Below are positions 22,093-33,864 of a DNA stretch of 64,000 bases, piece by piece (the first letter of the stretch is position 1; each line of letters begins with the position of its first letter). This stretch comes from Gambelia wislizenii. Lineage: Eukaryota; Chordata; Lepidosauria; Squamata; Crotaphytidae. The notes beneath the pieces are model-generated. The model was not told the DNA's origin. It did no database searches and saw only the letters and a program-made list of their open reading frames with translations. Where the stretch lies: NCBI GenBank assembly GCA_030847615.1, contig JAUMIR010000005.1, positions 82,060,492-82,124,491 of the forward strand. The letters are read 5' to 3'. A program made the translations under genes and the position numbers.

Positions 22093-24775
22093 AGTCTCTC
22101 CCTCTCTCTCTGGCTTTTCTTCACAAATGAAGATTCAGGAAGGACTCATCCTGCGCTTTCTGCAAGTGTGCTGATGACTGAAAGGCCAATCTGAGATAAA
22201 CATGTCTGGTTGCAGAAAGCACAGCAGAAGGTCTCCTTGGGTGATGTTTTCGGGTTATGATTCTTTCTGCGTTGTCATTTCTCTTCAATACTTGTTTGGC
22301 GTGAGTTCTCAAATAAAGCTGCAGCATTGTGGATAGTGCGTCTCCATGCCTCCCGATGTGAGGCCAGGGCGGATCATTGTTGGTGATCAATTTGGCCAAG
22401 CCTGAAATGTTATTTCAGGGAATACTTGTATCGCTTTTTTGGAGCGCCCCTCTTACTCTAACCCGTGGTGAGTTCACTGTAGAGTACTATTTTTGGGAGG
22501 CGATGGTCCTCCATCCTAGAAAATGCCCTGCCCAGTGCAGCTGTGTTCTCAATATCATGGCCTCAATGCTGGTGATCCCTGCTTGCTCAAGGACAGCAAC
22601 ATTTGTCACATAGTTAGTCCAGTCTATATTTAGGATTGTACGTATACAGTGCTGATGAAAACGTTCGAGGAGTCGTAAGTGTTGGTGATAGGTGACCCAT
22701 GTTTCTGACCCGTAAAGGAGAATAACAGTACAATGGCTCTATACACACTGACTTTTGTGCTTCGCCTCAGGTGTTTGTTACTCCAGATTCTTTTGTAAAG
22801 TCTTCCAAATGCGCTATATGCCTTTGCTAATCTGTGATCAATCTCTTTGTCAGTCTTGGCATCTGAGGAGATGATGCTTCCCAAGTAGGTGAACTGCTGA
22901 ATGGACTTGAGCACATATTTGCTGACAGCAATGTGGGGATAGTGGTGTTCATCCCGTGGTGCAGGCTGGTAAAGAACAACTGTTTTCTTCATGTTGACTT
23001 CCAGCCCAAACAGCCCTGCAGCTGTTGCGAAGCAGGATGTTAGATGCTGCAGAGCTGCTTCTGTGTGGGCAACAAGGGCAGCAGCATCAGTGAAAAGCAG
23101 CTCACGGACTAGATAGTTTAGAGTCTTAGTGCGAGCCCTCAGACGGCATAACTTAAACAAGCCACCATCAATACGGTAACATATATAGATGCTGTCTTCT
23201 TCTTTGAGTTCTGCTATAGCCCTTTGGAGCATCATACTGAAGAAGATTGTAAATAAAGTTGGAGCAAGAACACAACCTTGCTTCACTCTATTAGTTATTA
23301 GAAAGGGTTCTGAAAGAGCATTGCCATATCTGAGTTGACTGTGCTGGCCCTCGTGTAGCAAGATAATCATTTTGAGGAATTTGGGGGGGCATCCTAGTCT
23401 TTCCAGCGTCTGTCACAACTTTTTCTACTAACAGTGTCGAAGGCTTTGGTAAAGTTGACAAATGTTACATAGAGACCCTTGTTCTGCTCTCTACATTTCT
23501 CTTGCAGTTGTCTAAGGGCAAATACCATATCTATAGTACTCCTATTGGCTCTGAAGCAATATTGGCTTTCAGGAAGAAGTTCTTCTGCAGTAGCAGGAAC
23601 TAATCTGTTCAGGAGTATCCTTGCAAGGATTTTTCCAGCAATAGGGAGCAGTGTTATACCTCAATAGTTTGAGCAATTGATTTTGCTCCTTTTTTCTTGT
23701 ACAAGATGATGATGTCTGCATCTCGGAGATCTGATAGCAGTTCTCCTTTTCCCCAGCAATTCACAAGGAGTTCGTGGAATTTATCATGGAGTACATGACC
23801 TCTGTGTTTCTAAACTTCAGGCGGGATTCCATCAATCCCAGCTGTCTTGCCATTTTTCATCTGCTGTATTGCCTTAATGGTCTCTTCCAAAGTGGGAGTT
23901 ATGTCCAGTTCATTTTTCATCGGTTTTTGTATCATATGTTGGATAGCTGAGCCTTGGACTACTCGGTTGGCACTGCAGAGACTTTGAAAATGTTCAGCCC
24001 ATCAATTCAGGATGGAGGCTTTATTAGTAATTAGTGTTTGACCATCTGTACTGTATAAGTAGCTTTGGACCTGATAAGTAGGTCCAAACACTGCCTTAAG
24101 AGCTTCATAAAATCCTCTAGAATCCCCCAGATCTGCACAGCGTTGTGTCTTTTCTGCTATATTGATCCACCACTTGTTCTGCATGTCTCGGAGTTTTTGT
24201 TGAAGTTTACTACATGTGAAGTGGAAAGCTGCTTTTCTTACATGGCAAGTTGGCTGGGCAAGGTATGCCTGGTGAGCAGTTCTCTTCTTTGCCAACAGCT
24301 ACAGGATCTCTTGGTTGTTTTCATCAAACCAGTCTTGATTCTTCTTGTGGGAGAACCCAAGGGATTCTTCCACAGACTGGAGGATACTGTTTTTGATATG
24401 TTGACAAAACACTGTAGGAGAAGGAATTGTAGGGTGGTCTTCAGGTTTTATTTGCAGATTTGCCTGGAAGTTGTCTCTCATGGTAGATTGTTGAAGATTG
24501 TTGACTTGGAGTCTCCTCTTTAAGATGCCACCCCTCTTAGGTTTGAGCTTAAGATGAAGATTTAATTTACATCTTACGAGGCGATGATCTGTTTGGCATT
24601 CTGCACCGGGCATCACTCGAGCATGACGGACATCATGAATGTTTCTCTGGTGGATTAGAACATAGTCAATGAGGTGCCAATGTTTAGATCGAGGATACAT
24701 CCAGGTTGTCTTCAAGCACAGAACAAAATCAGTAATGATGCCATAACTGGTACACACTTGATATTAGGAATGTAA
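22093..24775 (-). mobile_element. Endonuclease/RT LINE with (GA)n tail, copy A
   Basis: Minus-strand frames run in order. First the end of an APE-type endonuclease and linker (24757-24299, with PRSKHWHLIDYVLIHQ and CQTDHRLVRCKLN). Then 24295-24002 (linker), then broken RT fingers (about 23990-23400). Then RT palm (23370-22630, with VKQGCVLAPTLF). Last the C-terminal domain with a Cys2-His-Cys-like finger down to 22130. The catalytic FADD reads FTDA (about 23083-23094), so RT is dead. The 3' end runs into CT-repeats on the plus strand, meaning the element ends in (GA)n. Related copies lie at 32028-32690 and 37978-38862. The clade is not assigned. Confidence 0.85.
22630..23370 (-). pseudogene. 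LINE reverse transcriptase palm and thumb, catalytic site mutated
   Basis: A 246-codon open frame. Residues 28-40 form the motif before the palm helix (NRVKQGCVLAPTLF). Residues 93-96 are FTDA where the metal-binding FADD is expected: the second aspartate is lost. Residues 120-135 (GLEVNMKKTVVL) and 156-163 (FTYLGSII) are standard RT motifs of this group. A frameshift near 22690 ends the frame early. The same region is nearly intact in the copy at 37980-38288. Confidence 0.85.
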
Positions 24776-24783
24776 TTCTTTGC

Positions 24784-25350
24784 TAAGACTTTATCAGACA
24801 AGCCTCCTCAGATGTTCTTTTGCTGGCGTATTATAAACAGTTTTTCTGCTGGGAAAAGAACCCTTCCTATCATACCGTACCTTGAGCAGCATTCAAAGGC
24901 ATCCCCAGCATTGACAGAGCATGAACAGAGCTTCATTTACTTCCTGGTTCAATATCTCACCAATTATTGCGAGAAGATGTGAGAGCAGTAAATTTGAAAA
25001 ATACATCAAAACAAAGACACAAGCACAGAAACACACTTTGAAACTTAAAAGTGAACCGCGGAGGTTCATAAAAAGAGTATCCCCTACCTGGTTTTCACAA
25101 TCTCACCTGGAAGTGTTCTGTTATTGATGCTGGATTCATGTGAGCACAATGGCGCACAGTTTCAAATGCTATCACTGCTGGCAGCAAAGCACCATGGGAG
25201 ATCTATTGATGGCTTAGCCCATCAGTAAAACATAACAGATTTTTCACAATACAAAATTGTGAAAGGATGGCATCATCTGATCTGTCCACCCTTTTGAGGT
25301 AATTAGGCATTGTTATGACACTGTATTTGTTGCATCTGATAAAGTCCTAA
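24784..25350 (-). mobile_element. MITE, GGACTTTATCAGAC family, copy 1
   Basis: Ends TAAGACTTTATCAGAC and CTGATAAAGTCCTAA are inverted repeats. The interior is shared with five other copies in the window: GCTGGCA..AAAAGAAC near one end, a block with TCTCACCTGGAAGTGTTC (here minus orientation), and AGCACCATGGGAG. About 565 bp, no coding frame. It lies a few bases from the 5' end of LINE copy A. Confidence 0.75.
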
Positions 25351-25440
25351 TTTTCTTCTCAAAGGTAGTAAGAAGTAATTTCAACAATTTTCTTTCCACT
25401 GTCTTCAAAAACCACACAGTTTTCAAATGGTATTCACTAT

Positions 25441-25934
25441 TCAGGACTTATTCTGCATGAAATCCACACATGATTCCCACAACCATTTTTTTCTGCACAG
25501 AAAACATTTCCTGGATGAAAGATAATATCTAAATGCAGAAAAATTAATTTCTGCACAGAAAATGCTGTTTTCTCTGCAGAAAATGACTGTTTTCTATGCA
25601 AATCAATGACGTGTAGCACAAAACAAATCCCCAGTTACCTCACTTTCTGCACTGAAAATAGTATGTTTTGCATGGAAATAATATTTCAATGCAGAATTAT
25701 TAATTTCTGCTCAGGAAATGTGTTTCCTGTGCAGAAAATGATGTTTTCTATGCAAATAACCATGTGCAAATTTTACACAAAATAATTTCCCAGTTGCACC
25801 ATTTTCTGTACAGGAATTATTATTTTTGCCTCGAAATCTTTATTTTCCACACAGAAAATGCTGTTTCCTATGCAGAAAGTGCTGTTTTCTGCACTAAACC
25901 ACAGCATACAAATTATGTGCAGAATAAGTCCTGA
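25441..25934 (+). mobile_element. Palindromic-ended element with internal repeats, copy 2
   Basis: TCAGGACTTATTCTGCA (25441-25457) and TGCAGAATAAGTCCTGA (25918-25934) are perfect 17-bp inverted repeats. The interior has three to four degenerate units of TTTCAATGCAGAATTATTAA, GTGCAGAAAATG and TGCAAATTTTACAC. Outside the TIRs both copies also share CAGGATT.TTCTCA.CAGGG to the right and CTTCAAAA.CCACA to the left, so the true element may be larger. Confidence 0.7.
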
Positions 25935-26203
25935 ACTGTGAAGGTTCTTATATGTCCAGGATTATTCTCACCAGGGTTTCTCAACACCCAAAAGCCTTTG
26001 TTTTTTTGGCCATTTTCTCAAAATTTTCAAATATTCTTTCTCTCCCTACTTGATGCCATCACTATACAAACAACTGCCACAGTGCACATCTAACAAATTT
26101 ATTTGCTGTTTAAATTGTTGGGCTTAATCTGTAAAATTGATTATTTCCAGGAGATCTATTATTTGAGCTGACTGTCCTCCAATTTGTGCTAATATCTTGT
26201 GTT

Positions 26204-26425
26204 GGCTGCTGCCACAATGCAGAAATAATGAAGTTTGACAGAGCTTTAACTGCCATGGCTCAATGCTATGGAATTCTGGGATTTTTAGTTTTGTGAGATA
26301 TTTCACCTTCTCTGTCAGATAGCTTGAGTGCCGCAACAAACTACAAATCCCAGGATTACCTAGGATGGAGCTACGATAATTAAAGAGGTGGCAAACTGCG
26401 TTATTTCTGCAGTGTGGCAGCAGCC
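26204..26425. mobile_element. hAT-like palindromic MITE
   Basis: Ends GGCTGCTGCCACAATGCAG and CTGCAGTGTGGCAGCAGCC form inverted repeats extending about 40 bases. The core has TTTAACTGCCATGGCTC, GGAATTCTGGGATTT and, inverted, AAATCCCAGGATT. Cores at 29340-31335 and 60561-60789 are related. The hAT label is by resemblance; the target duplication is not clean. Confidence 0.65.
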
Positions 26426-26520
26426 TTAGTTTGTTAGGTTAACTACTGGTGCAACATTTTGTATGTGTGATAGTAACTGATAGTTGTGACACCCCTAATC
26501 ACTGTAGCTTTTCCATAATA

Positions 26521-27107
26521 GGAAGTTATCAGACAAGGCAAATAGGGCATCATAAGGATGCCTAATGATCACAAAAGGGTGTGGATAGCACATGACGTCA
26601 CCGTTTTGCAATCATGTCCTGTTAAAAAAACATTCTTTTTTATTGACGGATCAAATAATCAATTGATCCCCACGGCACTCTGTGCTGGCATTGCTGACGT
26701 TTGAAACTTTGTGCCATTGAACACACGTGAATTTAGCATCAATGTCCAGTCCAGCAAGAACACTTCCAGGTGAGATCATAACATCCAGGTAGGTGACACA
26801 CTTTTTATGACCCTCCCCAGTGTACTTGGGACTTTTTAAGTGTGTTTAGGTGCTTTGTGTAACTTTTTGTGTGTAATTTTTGTTTTTATTTTTGAATTTC
26901 CTGCACTATGTATTCTCACGAGAATATGCAGGATTTCAAATGAGTAAGTGAATGGAGCTCTGTTCACTCTTTGTTCATTGCTGGGAAGCCTTTCAATGGG
27001 AGGGAAGGTAAATATGGCATGGGGAGTTCCTTTGCCAGCATAAAAAAATGGCAAAGTAATGCTGGCAAAAGAACAGGGTTTAGGGGGGTGGTCTGATAAA
27101 TTCCTTA
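26521..27107 (+). mobile_element. MITE, GGACTTTATCAGAC family, copy 2
   Basis: Left end GGAAGTTATCAGACAAGGC, right end GGTCTGATAAATTCCTTAG. It shares with the other copies CACTTCCAGGTGAGATCA, TTGGGACTTTTTAAGTGTG, a TTCTCACGAGAAT palindrome and GCTGGCAAAAGAAC. Confidence 0.75.
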
Positions 27108-27109
27108 GC

Positions 27110-29335
27110 CCTATTCAAGTGACCAGTGAGAAGAACCCATCATACAAACAGTGCCAGAAGCTCAATAGGATGAAGCCTGAATGTCTCCCCTTAGAAGAGA
27201 AGTCCACAACTGTGGCATTACTAGGGGGAAAAGCAGCCAAGGATTAAGACTTCCTCATAGGTCCCAAAGCTATATCTAACTCATTGACCCTGCTGAGACC
27301 TTTGTGAAAAACATATGAAGGGATTTGCAAAATTCACCCCAGAAGCCATGGAAATCATCATGGCTAAAATTTCTACTACTGTCACTTTCCCCTCATTACT
27401 CTTCCAACAATTGCCAGCACACAAAAGGAGTGTTCTTGAGGCATGCTAGTGATGCATTCCTGGAATGGGAAAGAATGTTGGGAGCCCTGAGAACTGGCAA
27501 AATTGTCTTCCCATCCCATTTGAACCAATGGGATGGAAAATAAAACATAGCAATGAAAATTTTCTTTTTTAAAAATGCAAAAATCTAAGACGAGGTGATG
27601 GCACCACCATGGTTTTTCTTCTTCTTCTTCCCTTCTTTACCAGTCTCTTTTCCACCAGCTGAACTTCTGGACTTGGTTTAGAAGGCTGAAATAACCTTCA
27701 GGGCAAGTTTCAAAGACTACTTATCCAATTTTTCAGAGGGAGACATTTGTTTTTCATTGCTTTGGAACTCTTGAACATTTCCTTACTAGGAAATAATGCA
27801 GATTGAATGAGAATAAGGAATACTAATTTGAGAAACTCTATACATATATAAAAATATGGTCACATATATAGTTATATTCTAAAAAAAGAATCTAAAGAAT
27901 ACTTAATAAAATAAATATAATATATGACTGGTAGTTTAGCCTTCTGCTGCTTCCAGTGGTTAATTAAAATGTTTTGTAAATCATGCAGAAAACTACCTTT
28001 TCTACATCCCCAGTGAATAAAATCTTAAGGAACAAACCAATAATAGGATTCTAGGAGTCTTTTTCTCTCTCTCCTGTTTACCAAAAGAAAAAGAAAAGAA
28101 AAGAAAAGAAGATATAACTCAGTCTGCAATTTTTGAAGGAAATAAAATACATCTCATATGTTATTAGAAATGGATACTTCAGCAAGAGTAGGATTTTCTG
28201 AATATCCTGGACTTCAGTAGTGCTTTAAATATGGGCTGGATGTGTGAAAGGGAAAATATGACAATTTCAGGAATGAGATAAGGAACCTACAGTGTTCATT
28301 CCTGCAAAATAATTGTCAAGAACCTGTACAAACCTGCTTCTTGCATCTAACAAATCTTCTCAAAAGATAACAAGCCTGCGTTTGTCAGTTGAACCTTTGC
28401 AACAATTACTGGCTCCTTCATTGTCTGCACTGTGCTAACAAAGGACAACAAACCTCTGTTTGGAAACTGTCCTATTCAGCAGTTTTTGAAAGTAAACTTT
28501 TTTTTAAAAAGTACCCCTTGACTACTAGATGAATTTAAAGAAGTGACAGTGAATAGCCCTTTTGCTAACAGCTATTTCTTCCACTGATTCCAAAACAGCA
28601 CAAGTAGACTGATTTACAGTATTAGTTCAAGAAAGTTGTTTGCATAGCTGGAATCTAACCCAGGAGGTATGTAGTCTTATGAAAAATTGGAAAATTTCAA
28701 AAATTTCTTCTTTTTATGACCTTCTGCAACATGTTGTGCCTTTTAAAAAATCTCTTAGAAAGAAATTGTGTACATTTATTTATTTATCGCTCATTTCAGC
28801 AAGCAGTGCTTTATTGGAAATGTAATAACTCATGCCTTGTTGCATCAAAAATACTAGCATCTTAGGGTTCTATCATTTAGAGAAAGAGGATGTTAACTGA
28901 AAAAAAACCTCATAAAAAACCTTCATAAACATCTGGTTTGTTTAATATATAATGTTAGCATGCTTGATTTGCACTCCACATCATGTTACTACAGTATATT
29001 GAAAAGTTTTTGTCCTGGTATATATAACCATAACTGTGATCACATATTTTAATCATGGCTTCATTTCATAAAGCATCAAAATATTCATAGCTGCTGTACA
29101 TGTAACTCTGTACAATATGAATATGTCAGGGCTTGGAAATATTACAAAGTCGTGTATTCCCCACAACCAACATAGCCCATGGCCATAGTGGCTGAGTGAT
29201 TCCAGGACCTATAGTCTAAAAACCTAATTTTCCCAAGCACTAGATATTGTGAGTTCCCATACTATCATCCCCAATGCCAGCTCCAGGTTTGGGGTCCCAT
29301 TTTCCACAGTGTTATCTTTTTCATTTATCAGGAGC
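27110..29335. other. No gene recognised
   Basis: AT-rich, with a short (AAAAG)n run at about 28086-28110. No supported frames. Confidence 0.5.
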
Positions 29336-29717
29336 CATTTCATACTACATAACTATAGCAGTATGATTTCATTTTAACTGCCATGGCTGCATACTATGGA
29401 ATCCTGGAGTTTGTAGTTTGGTGAGGTACCAAACCTCTCTGGCTGAGTCTTGTACATACCCATCACTAAACCCAGGGCCAGTTTAAGGAATTTTGGGGGC
29501 CCCTGCAACACTTTATTTTAGGGGCCCCATATGTTTATCTCAGGTCAATGTAACCTAACATAATCTATTCACAGTACAGGCTATTCAGATTATTACTAAT
29601 AATGTTTTTGTAGGAGGAGGGTTATGATGGGGTACCCCCAAATTGACGGAGCCCCCTGCGGCTGCAGGTCATGCAGGGCCCTTAAACCGGCCCTGCACAC
29701 ACATCTTAGTTTCTTCA

Positions 29718-30042
29718 TAGTTGCAAATTTGAAGGGATGTCATACTGAGAATGGGGCAAGCTTGTTTTCTGTGGCTCCAGAGACTAGGACATGGAGCAAT
29801 GGGTTCAAACTAGAGGAAAAGAGATCCCACCTAAACATTAGGAAGAACTTCTTGACAGTAAGAGCTGTTTGGAAGTGGAATACACTGCCTTGCAGTGTGG
29901 TGGAGTCTCCATCTTTGGAAGTTTTTAAACAGAGGCTGAATGGCCATCTGTCATGAATGATTTAATTGGGCAATCCTGCATGGCAGGGGGTTGGACTGGA
30001 TGGCCCTTGAGGTCTCTTCCAACTCTATGATTCTATTATTCT
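29718..30042 (+). mobile_element. CR1 LINE 3' end
   Basis: Encodes GCHTENGASLFSVAPETRTW, then RSHLNIRKNFLTVRAVWKWN and VVESPSLEVFKQRLNGHL, then the 3' UTR GGATGGCCCTTGAGGTCTCT and a TATGATTCTATTATTC tail. It sits inside the hAT-like element. Confidence 0.9.
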
Positions 30043-30286
30043 TCTTTCTTTTTTTTTAGTGGAGAAAAAAACCCTAACAGGAAGCTCATTCTTTTTAGAT
30101 TAATAAACAGCCCTCCCCCCCAAGATTCAGATGCTGCTGCTGTCATTATCTTGGTTTCACTGTCTACTTCGTGTTACTGACTGAAGTTTCTGATGTGATT
30201 CTGATGCTATCCAAGCATTTAGGAAATCAGTGAGATATGGTGGAATGATGTGGCATGTCCCAAGCAGTGTCACTTTGGGTTAATTG

Positions 30287-30650
30287 CAGTGGTTCTTAAC
30301 CTGTGGTCTGGGGACCCCCAGGGGTCTGCAATGTTCTCACAGGGGGTCCACAATGGCTTGAAGGTTGCTCTGCTCACCTGCTCCCTGCAGTGGAGTGGTC
30401 AAGGCAGAGGCTGGCTGGCTTGGCCTGCACATTGCCATTCAATCTGCACCAGCTACACATTTGGAGGAAGAAGCAACAGAAAAATCTTCCCTCCCCCTCC
30501 AGTGCCTCTGAGGGAAGATTTAAGAGATGGTGTGGTTGTATTATTATTGCTGTTGTTGGGGTTTAAAATCTTGAGTTAAGTTTTGGGGGTCAGTGGCAGC
30601 AAAAGATATTTAAAGGGGGACCCTGGTAAAGAAAAGGTTAAGAGCCACTG
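30287..30650. mobile_element. hAT-Charlie-like MITE
   Basis: CAGTGGTTCTTAACC at the left and GGTTAAGAGCCACTG at the right. The next bases in both halves are GGGGAC/GTCCAC blocks, as in Charlie-type hAT elements with CAGTGGTTCT ends. The 8-bp flanks do not match cleanly. Confidence 0.75.
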
Positions 30651-31376
30651 TTTTAGATTAATAAACAAAAATCCCTCCCCTCCACAAGATTCAGATGCTG
30701 TTGCTGTCATTGTTACCTCTGTTTCACTGTCTACTTTGTGTTACTGACTGAAGTTTTGAAGAGCAGCCATTCGCATGCTATCCAAGCCTTGCGGAAATCC
30801 CTCAGCAGGAGCTGGCGAAGGGGGCGGGCTGGGATCAGCCGGGAGAGAGCTTTGAATGGCTGGATCCTCCTCCGCACAACGTGGAGGCAGGCACCGGAAG
30901 GAGGAAGAGAAGCTGCCTGGTCTGAGGCACCTTACCCGAGGGAAGGAAGGGAGAGAAAATAGAGCAAGGAGGAAACCAGCTGGCAGATGGGCCAGCCATG
31001 CAAGGCTGCCAGTGAGCACGTGGAAGGAGCCAGAAGCTTTTCACCAGCTCCGCCTTTTTTTCTTTTGCTCTCATTCTTTCCCTCACCAGCAGCCTGCAGT
31101 TTTCAGTGCTGCTGCAAAGCAGCGGCGCCTCCCGGCTGTCTCCTAGCTCTCTCCTTCCTCAGATAGGGAGGAAGCAGGGAGCCGGGGGGCCCTTGAACTC
31201 ACCCCCCCCGCCAAGGCTGATTTGGCAGACTGGTTAAACTGGCCCTGGCTAAACCACAAGCTCAAGAATTCCACAGGATGGCACCTTGGCAGTTAAAGTG
31301 GAATCATAGTGCTATCATTTTGTGGCATGAAAGGCCCCCAGGTTTTTGCAGGCTGCTGTTACTTTTCTAGGCCACT

Positions 31377-31595
31377 GTCACTGCTGGTGGCACAGTGCTT
31401 AAATGCTGGTACAACATTGTGAGTTCGATCCTACAGGGCTCCAAGTTTGACTCAGCCTTTCATCCTTTCGTAGGTCAATAAAATGAGTACCCAGCTTGTT
31501 GGGGGCAATTAAATAACACATTGTAAATCACTTAGGGAGTGCTTTGCACTGATAAGTGATATAGAAATATAAATGCTATTGCTATTGCTGTTGGT
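31377..31595 (+). mobile_element. tRNA-derived SINE, copy 2
   Basis: GTGGCACAGTG (A box), GAGTTCGATCC (B box), AATAAAATGAGTACCCAGC, CTTGTTGGGGGCAATTA and a terminal GCTATTGCTATTGCTGTTG repeat. Same family as 11870-12083, better kept in the B box. Confidence 0.8.
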
Positions 31596-31765
31596 CACTC
31601 ATCAGGGGGAGCTGGTCCACTGGGCAAGTCAGTAAACAGCTACAAAGAAGAGCAGCCCCTTCTGATTATTCATCTCATCCTTTCTGGAGAGTTACAGCAG
31701 GGAATGAGTGAGTGGTAAAGGAAACAAGAAGCAAAGAGCTGCAGATGGGGAAGAGATGAAGCAGC

Positions 31766-31768
<3 letters not shown>

Positions 31769-31828
<60 letters not shown>
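31769..31828. repeat. (TC)n(TA)n compound microsatellite
   Basis: About 28 bases of TC followed by about 32 of TA. Confidence 0.95.
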
Positions 31829-31833
<5 letters not shown>

Positions 31834-31990
31834 TAAATATTTATATTCCACCAAGGATCTCAGGGTGGCACAGAATGAAATGTAGAACAATAAATAACAG
31901 TAACAACAATTTTACAATACTAAAAATATATCCCATCATTTATCACTTTAAACCAGATAATTTAAAACCAGTTAAAACCATTAAAATAAT
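31829..31990 (-). mobile_element. L2-type LINE 3' end
   Basis: TTTATATTCCACCAAGGATCT and GGGTGGCACAGAATG are the reverse complement of a degraded L2-type terminus; the stretch continues with TTAAAACCAGTTAAAACC. Confidence 0.5.
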
Positions 31991-31995
31991 GGTGA

Positions 31996-31998
<3 letters not shown>

Positions 31999-32029
<31 letters not shown>

Positions 32030-32690
32030 CTTTTCTTCGCAAACGAAGATTCAGGAAGGACTCATCCCGCGCTTTCTGCAAGCGCGCTGATGACTAAAAA
32101 GGCCAATCCGAGATAAACAAGTCCGGTTGCAAAAAGCACAGCAGAAGGTCTCCTTGGGTGATGTTTTTGGGTTGTGATTGTTTCTGCGTTGTCGTTTCTC
32201 TTCAAGACTTGTTCGTCGTGAGTTCTCAAATAAGGCTGCAGCATTGTGGATAGTGCGTCTCCATGCCTCCTGATGTGAGGCCAGGGCGGACCACTGTTGG
32301 TGATCAATTTGGCCGAGCCTGAGATGTTGTTTCAGGGAGTCTTTGTATTGCTTTTTTGGAGCGCCCCTCTTACGCTGACCCGTGGCGAGTTCACCGTAGA
32401 GTAGTATTTTTGGGAGGCGATGGTCCTCCATCCTAGAAACGTGCCCTGCTCAGCGCAGCTGTGTTCTCAATATCATGGCCTCAATGCTGGTGATCCCTGC
32501 TTGCTCAAGGACAGCAACATTCGTCACATAGTCAGTCCAGTGTATATTTAGGATTGTGCGTAGACAGCGCTGATGAAAGTGCTCGAGGAGTCGTAGGTGG
32601 TGGCGATAGGTGACCCATGTTTCAGATCCATAAAGGAGGATAGACAGTACGATGGCTCTATACACACTGATTTTTGTGCTTTGCCGACCA
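31999..32690 (-). mobile_element. Endonuclease/RT LINE with (GA)n tail, copy B
   Basis: Two minus-strand frames (32698-32450 and 32431-32051) encode the LINE C-terminus: STKISVYRAIVLSILLYGSE, then RMEDHRLPKILLYGELATGQ, and a Cys2-His-Cys-like finger ending in RGMSPS. The tail is a 30-base CT run on the plus strand (31999-32028). Only the last 0.66 kb of the element is present. Confidence 0.85.
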
Positions 32691-32699
32691 TACCACATG

Positions 32700-33860
32700 T
32701 GTAAACTGGATAAAATCAGTTATGCCCAAAAGACTTTAATTAAAAGCCATGATTTGACTTGGTACAGGAATGACACCAATGTCAGTTCCAATTGGGCCTC
32801 CAATGGGAGGTTATGCCATAACTGGGGTGCCACAACAAAGAAGGCCTGCTCTCATGTCCTCCCACAATGTATAGGCCCCATCAGTGGACACAGAGGAAGG
32901 CCCCTCCAACAGATCTCAGTTCTTCAGTGTTGTAATTCACTTGGAGAAATGAGAAGCAATGTGGTTGATTAGCAGTCCAGCGATTGAGAGCCACGGTATC
33001 AGTCAGAAACTAGGGAACCAAAACTGACAGGGGGAGGGTTACAGAAGAGTATTCACAAACAGGGCAGAATCTCTGAGCAGGCTTGGATGTATTTCATGGA
33101 GTGGGTGATTGACATCGTTTCCAGCAGCCGTAGAGCACTTGCTCTCTGCCTTATCTAGTGAGGCCTATTGATCAGTGTGAACATCTGGGGGTGCATCACT
33201 GAGCTGCACATGTGCCAAGCCTCTTCCCAAACACTCCAGTCCCACTAGTATCTCCAAGAGAGACACAACATTTGGCAGGTATGCATAGGCAGAGTGTTCC
33301 TTCAAGTATCAAGATCTTAAGCTATTTAGTACTTCAAATATTATTGCCATCATCTTGAATTCAGACTGGAAGTGTATTAGCAGCCAGTGGAATTATTTTA
33401 AAAGTAGTGTTATGGGGTTTCAATATAGTGTTCCCATATGCTGTCTAGCCACTGCATTTTGCAAGAGGTGCAATGTCCAACTTGTCTTCAAAAGCAGCAA
33501 CATGTAGAATGCATTGTAGTAGTCTAAACAGGAAGCAGCTGATGAACCAGTTAAAGTTGTTCCCAACCTCTCCATGCCATGGAGTCCGCTGGAACTGCCA
33601 ATGACAAATATGGATCCAAGCATATTCCCAAGCTATGCACCTACTTCTTCAGAGAGAGTGCAGACCCATCCAGTGTGGGCAGCTTACCCAATTCCTGGAC
33701 TCAAAAACCCACAGAGCTTCCATTTTATCCGGATTTAGCTTCAATTTATTGGTCTACATCCAGCCCATTACAACATCCAGGCACTGGTCCAGCACCTTCA
33801 CAGCCCCAGCTGACTCTGATGACAAGGAAAAGTAAAGCTGAGTGTCATAAGCAAGCTCCT
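32700..33860 (-). mobile_element. L2-type LINE remnant
   Basis: Contains the minus-strand L2-type landmarks in plus orientation: GGGTGCCACAACAAAGAAGGC, then GCATTGTAGTAGTCTAA, TCCGGATTTAGCTTCAATTT and AGGCACTGGTCCAGCACCTT, ending with AAAGCTGAGTGTCAT. These occur in this order in squamate L2-group copies; the frame is no longer readable. Moderate divergence. Confidence 0.55.
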
Positions 33861-33864
33861 AAAG

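Larger units (their letters stand above)
29473..31247. mobile_element. hAT-like element (TIR CAGGGCCAGTTTAA) containing further insertions
   Basis: CAGGGCCAGTTTAA at the left and TTAAACTGGCCCTG at the right are 14-bp TIRs. ACTAAACC on the left and GCTAAACC on the right match at 7 of 8 bases, the target size of hAT elements. The interior includes a CR1 tail (29718-30042), a smaller hAT MITE (30287-30650), a duplicated segment and a GC-rich stretch (30790-31200). Open frames at 30738-31146 overlap on both strands and carry no known domain. No transposase recognised. Confidence 0.7.
29340..31335. mobile_element. Palindromic hAT-like MITE split by a later transposon
   Basis: The left half (29340-29471) has CATTTTAACTGCCATGGCTG, GGAATCCTGGAGTTTGTAG and ends in CACTAAAC. 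The right half (31249-31335) continues AACCACAAGCTCAAGAATTCC and TTGGCAGTTAAAGTGGAATC, the inverted partner of the left half. The gap is filled by the element at 29473-31247. Confidence 0.7.

Noticed and set aside
24065..24523. 152-codon plus-strand frame
   Set aside because: Antisense shadow of the LINE copy A linker region.
30738..31146. Overlapping frames on both strands in GC-rich DNA
   Set aside because: High GC lowers stop frequency; no domain, and the segment is inside a transposon.
32652..32972. 106-codon plus-strand frame
   Set aside because: Crosses the junction of LINE copy B and an L2 remnant, so it cannot be a single gene.
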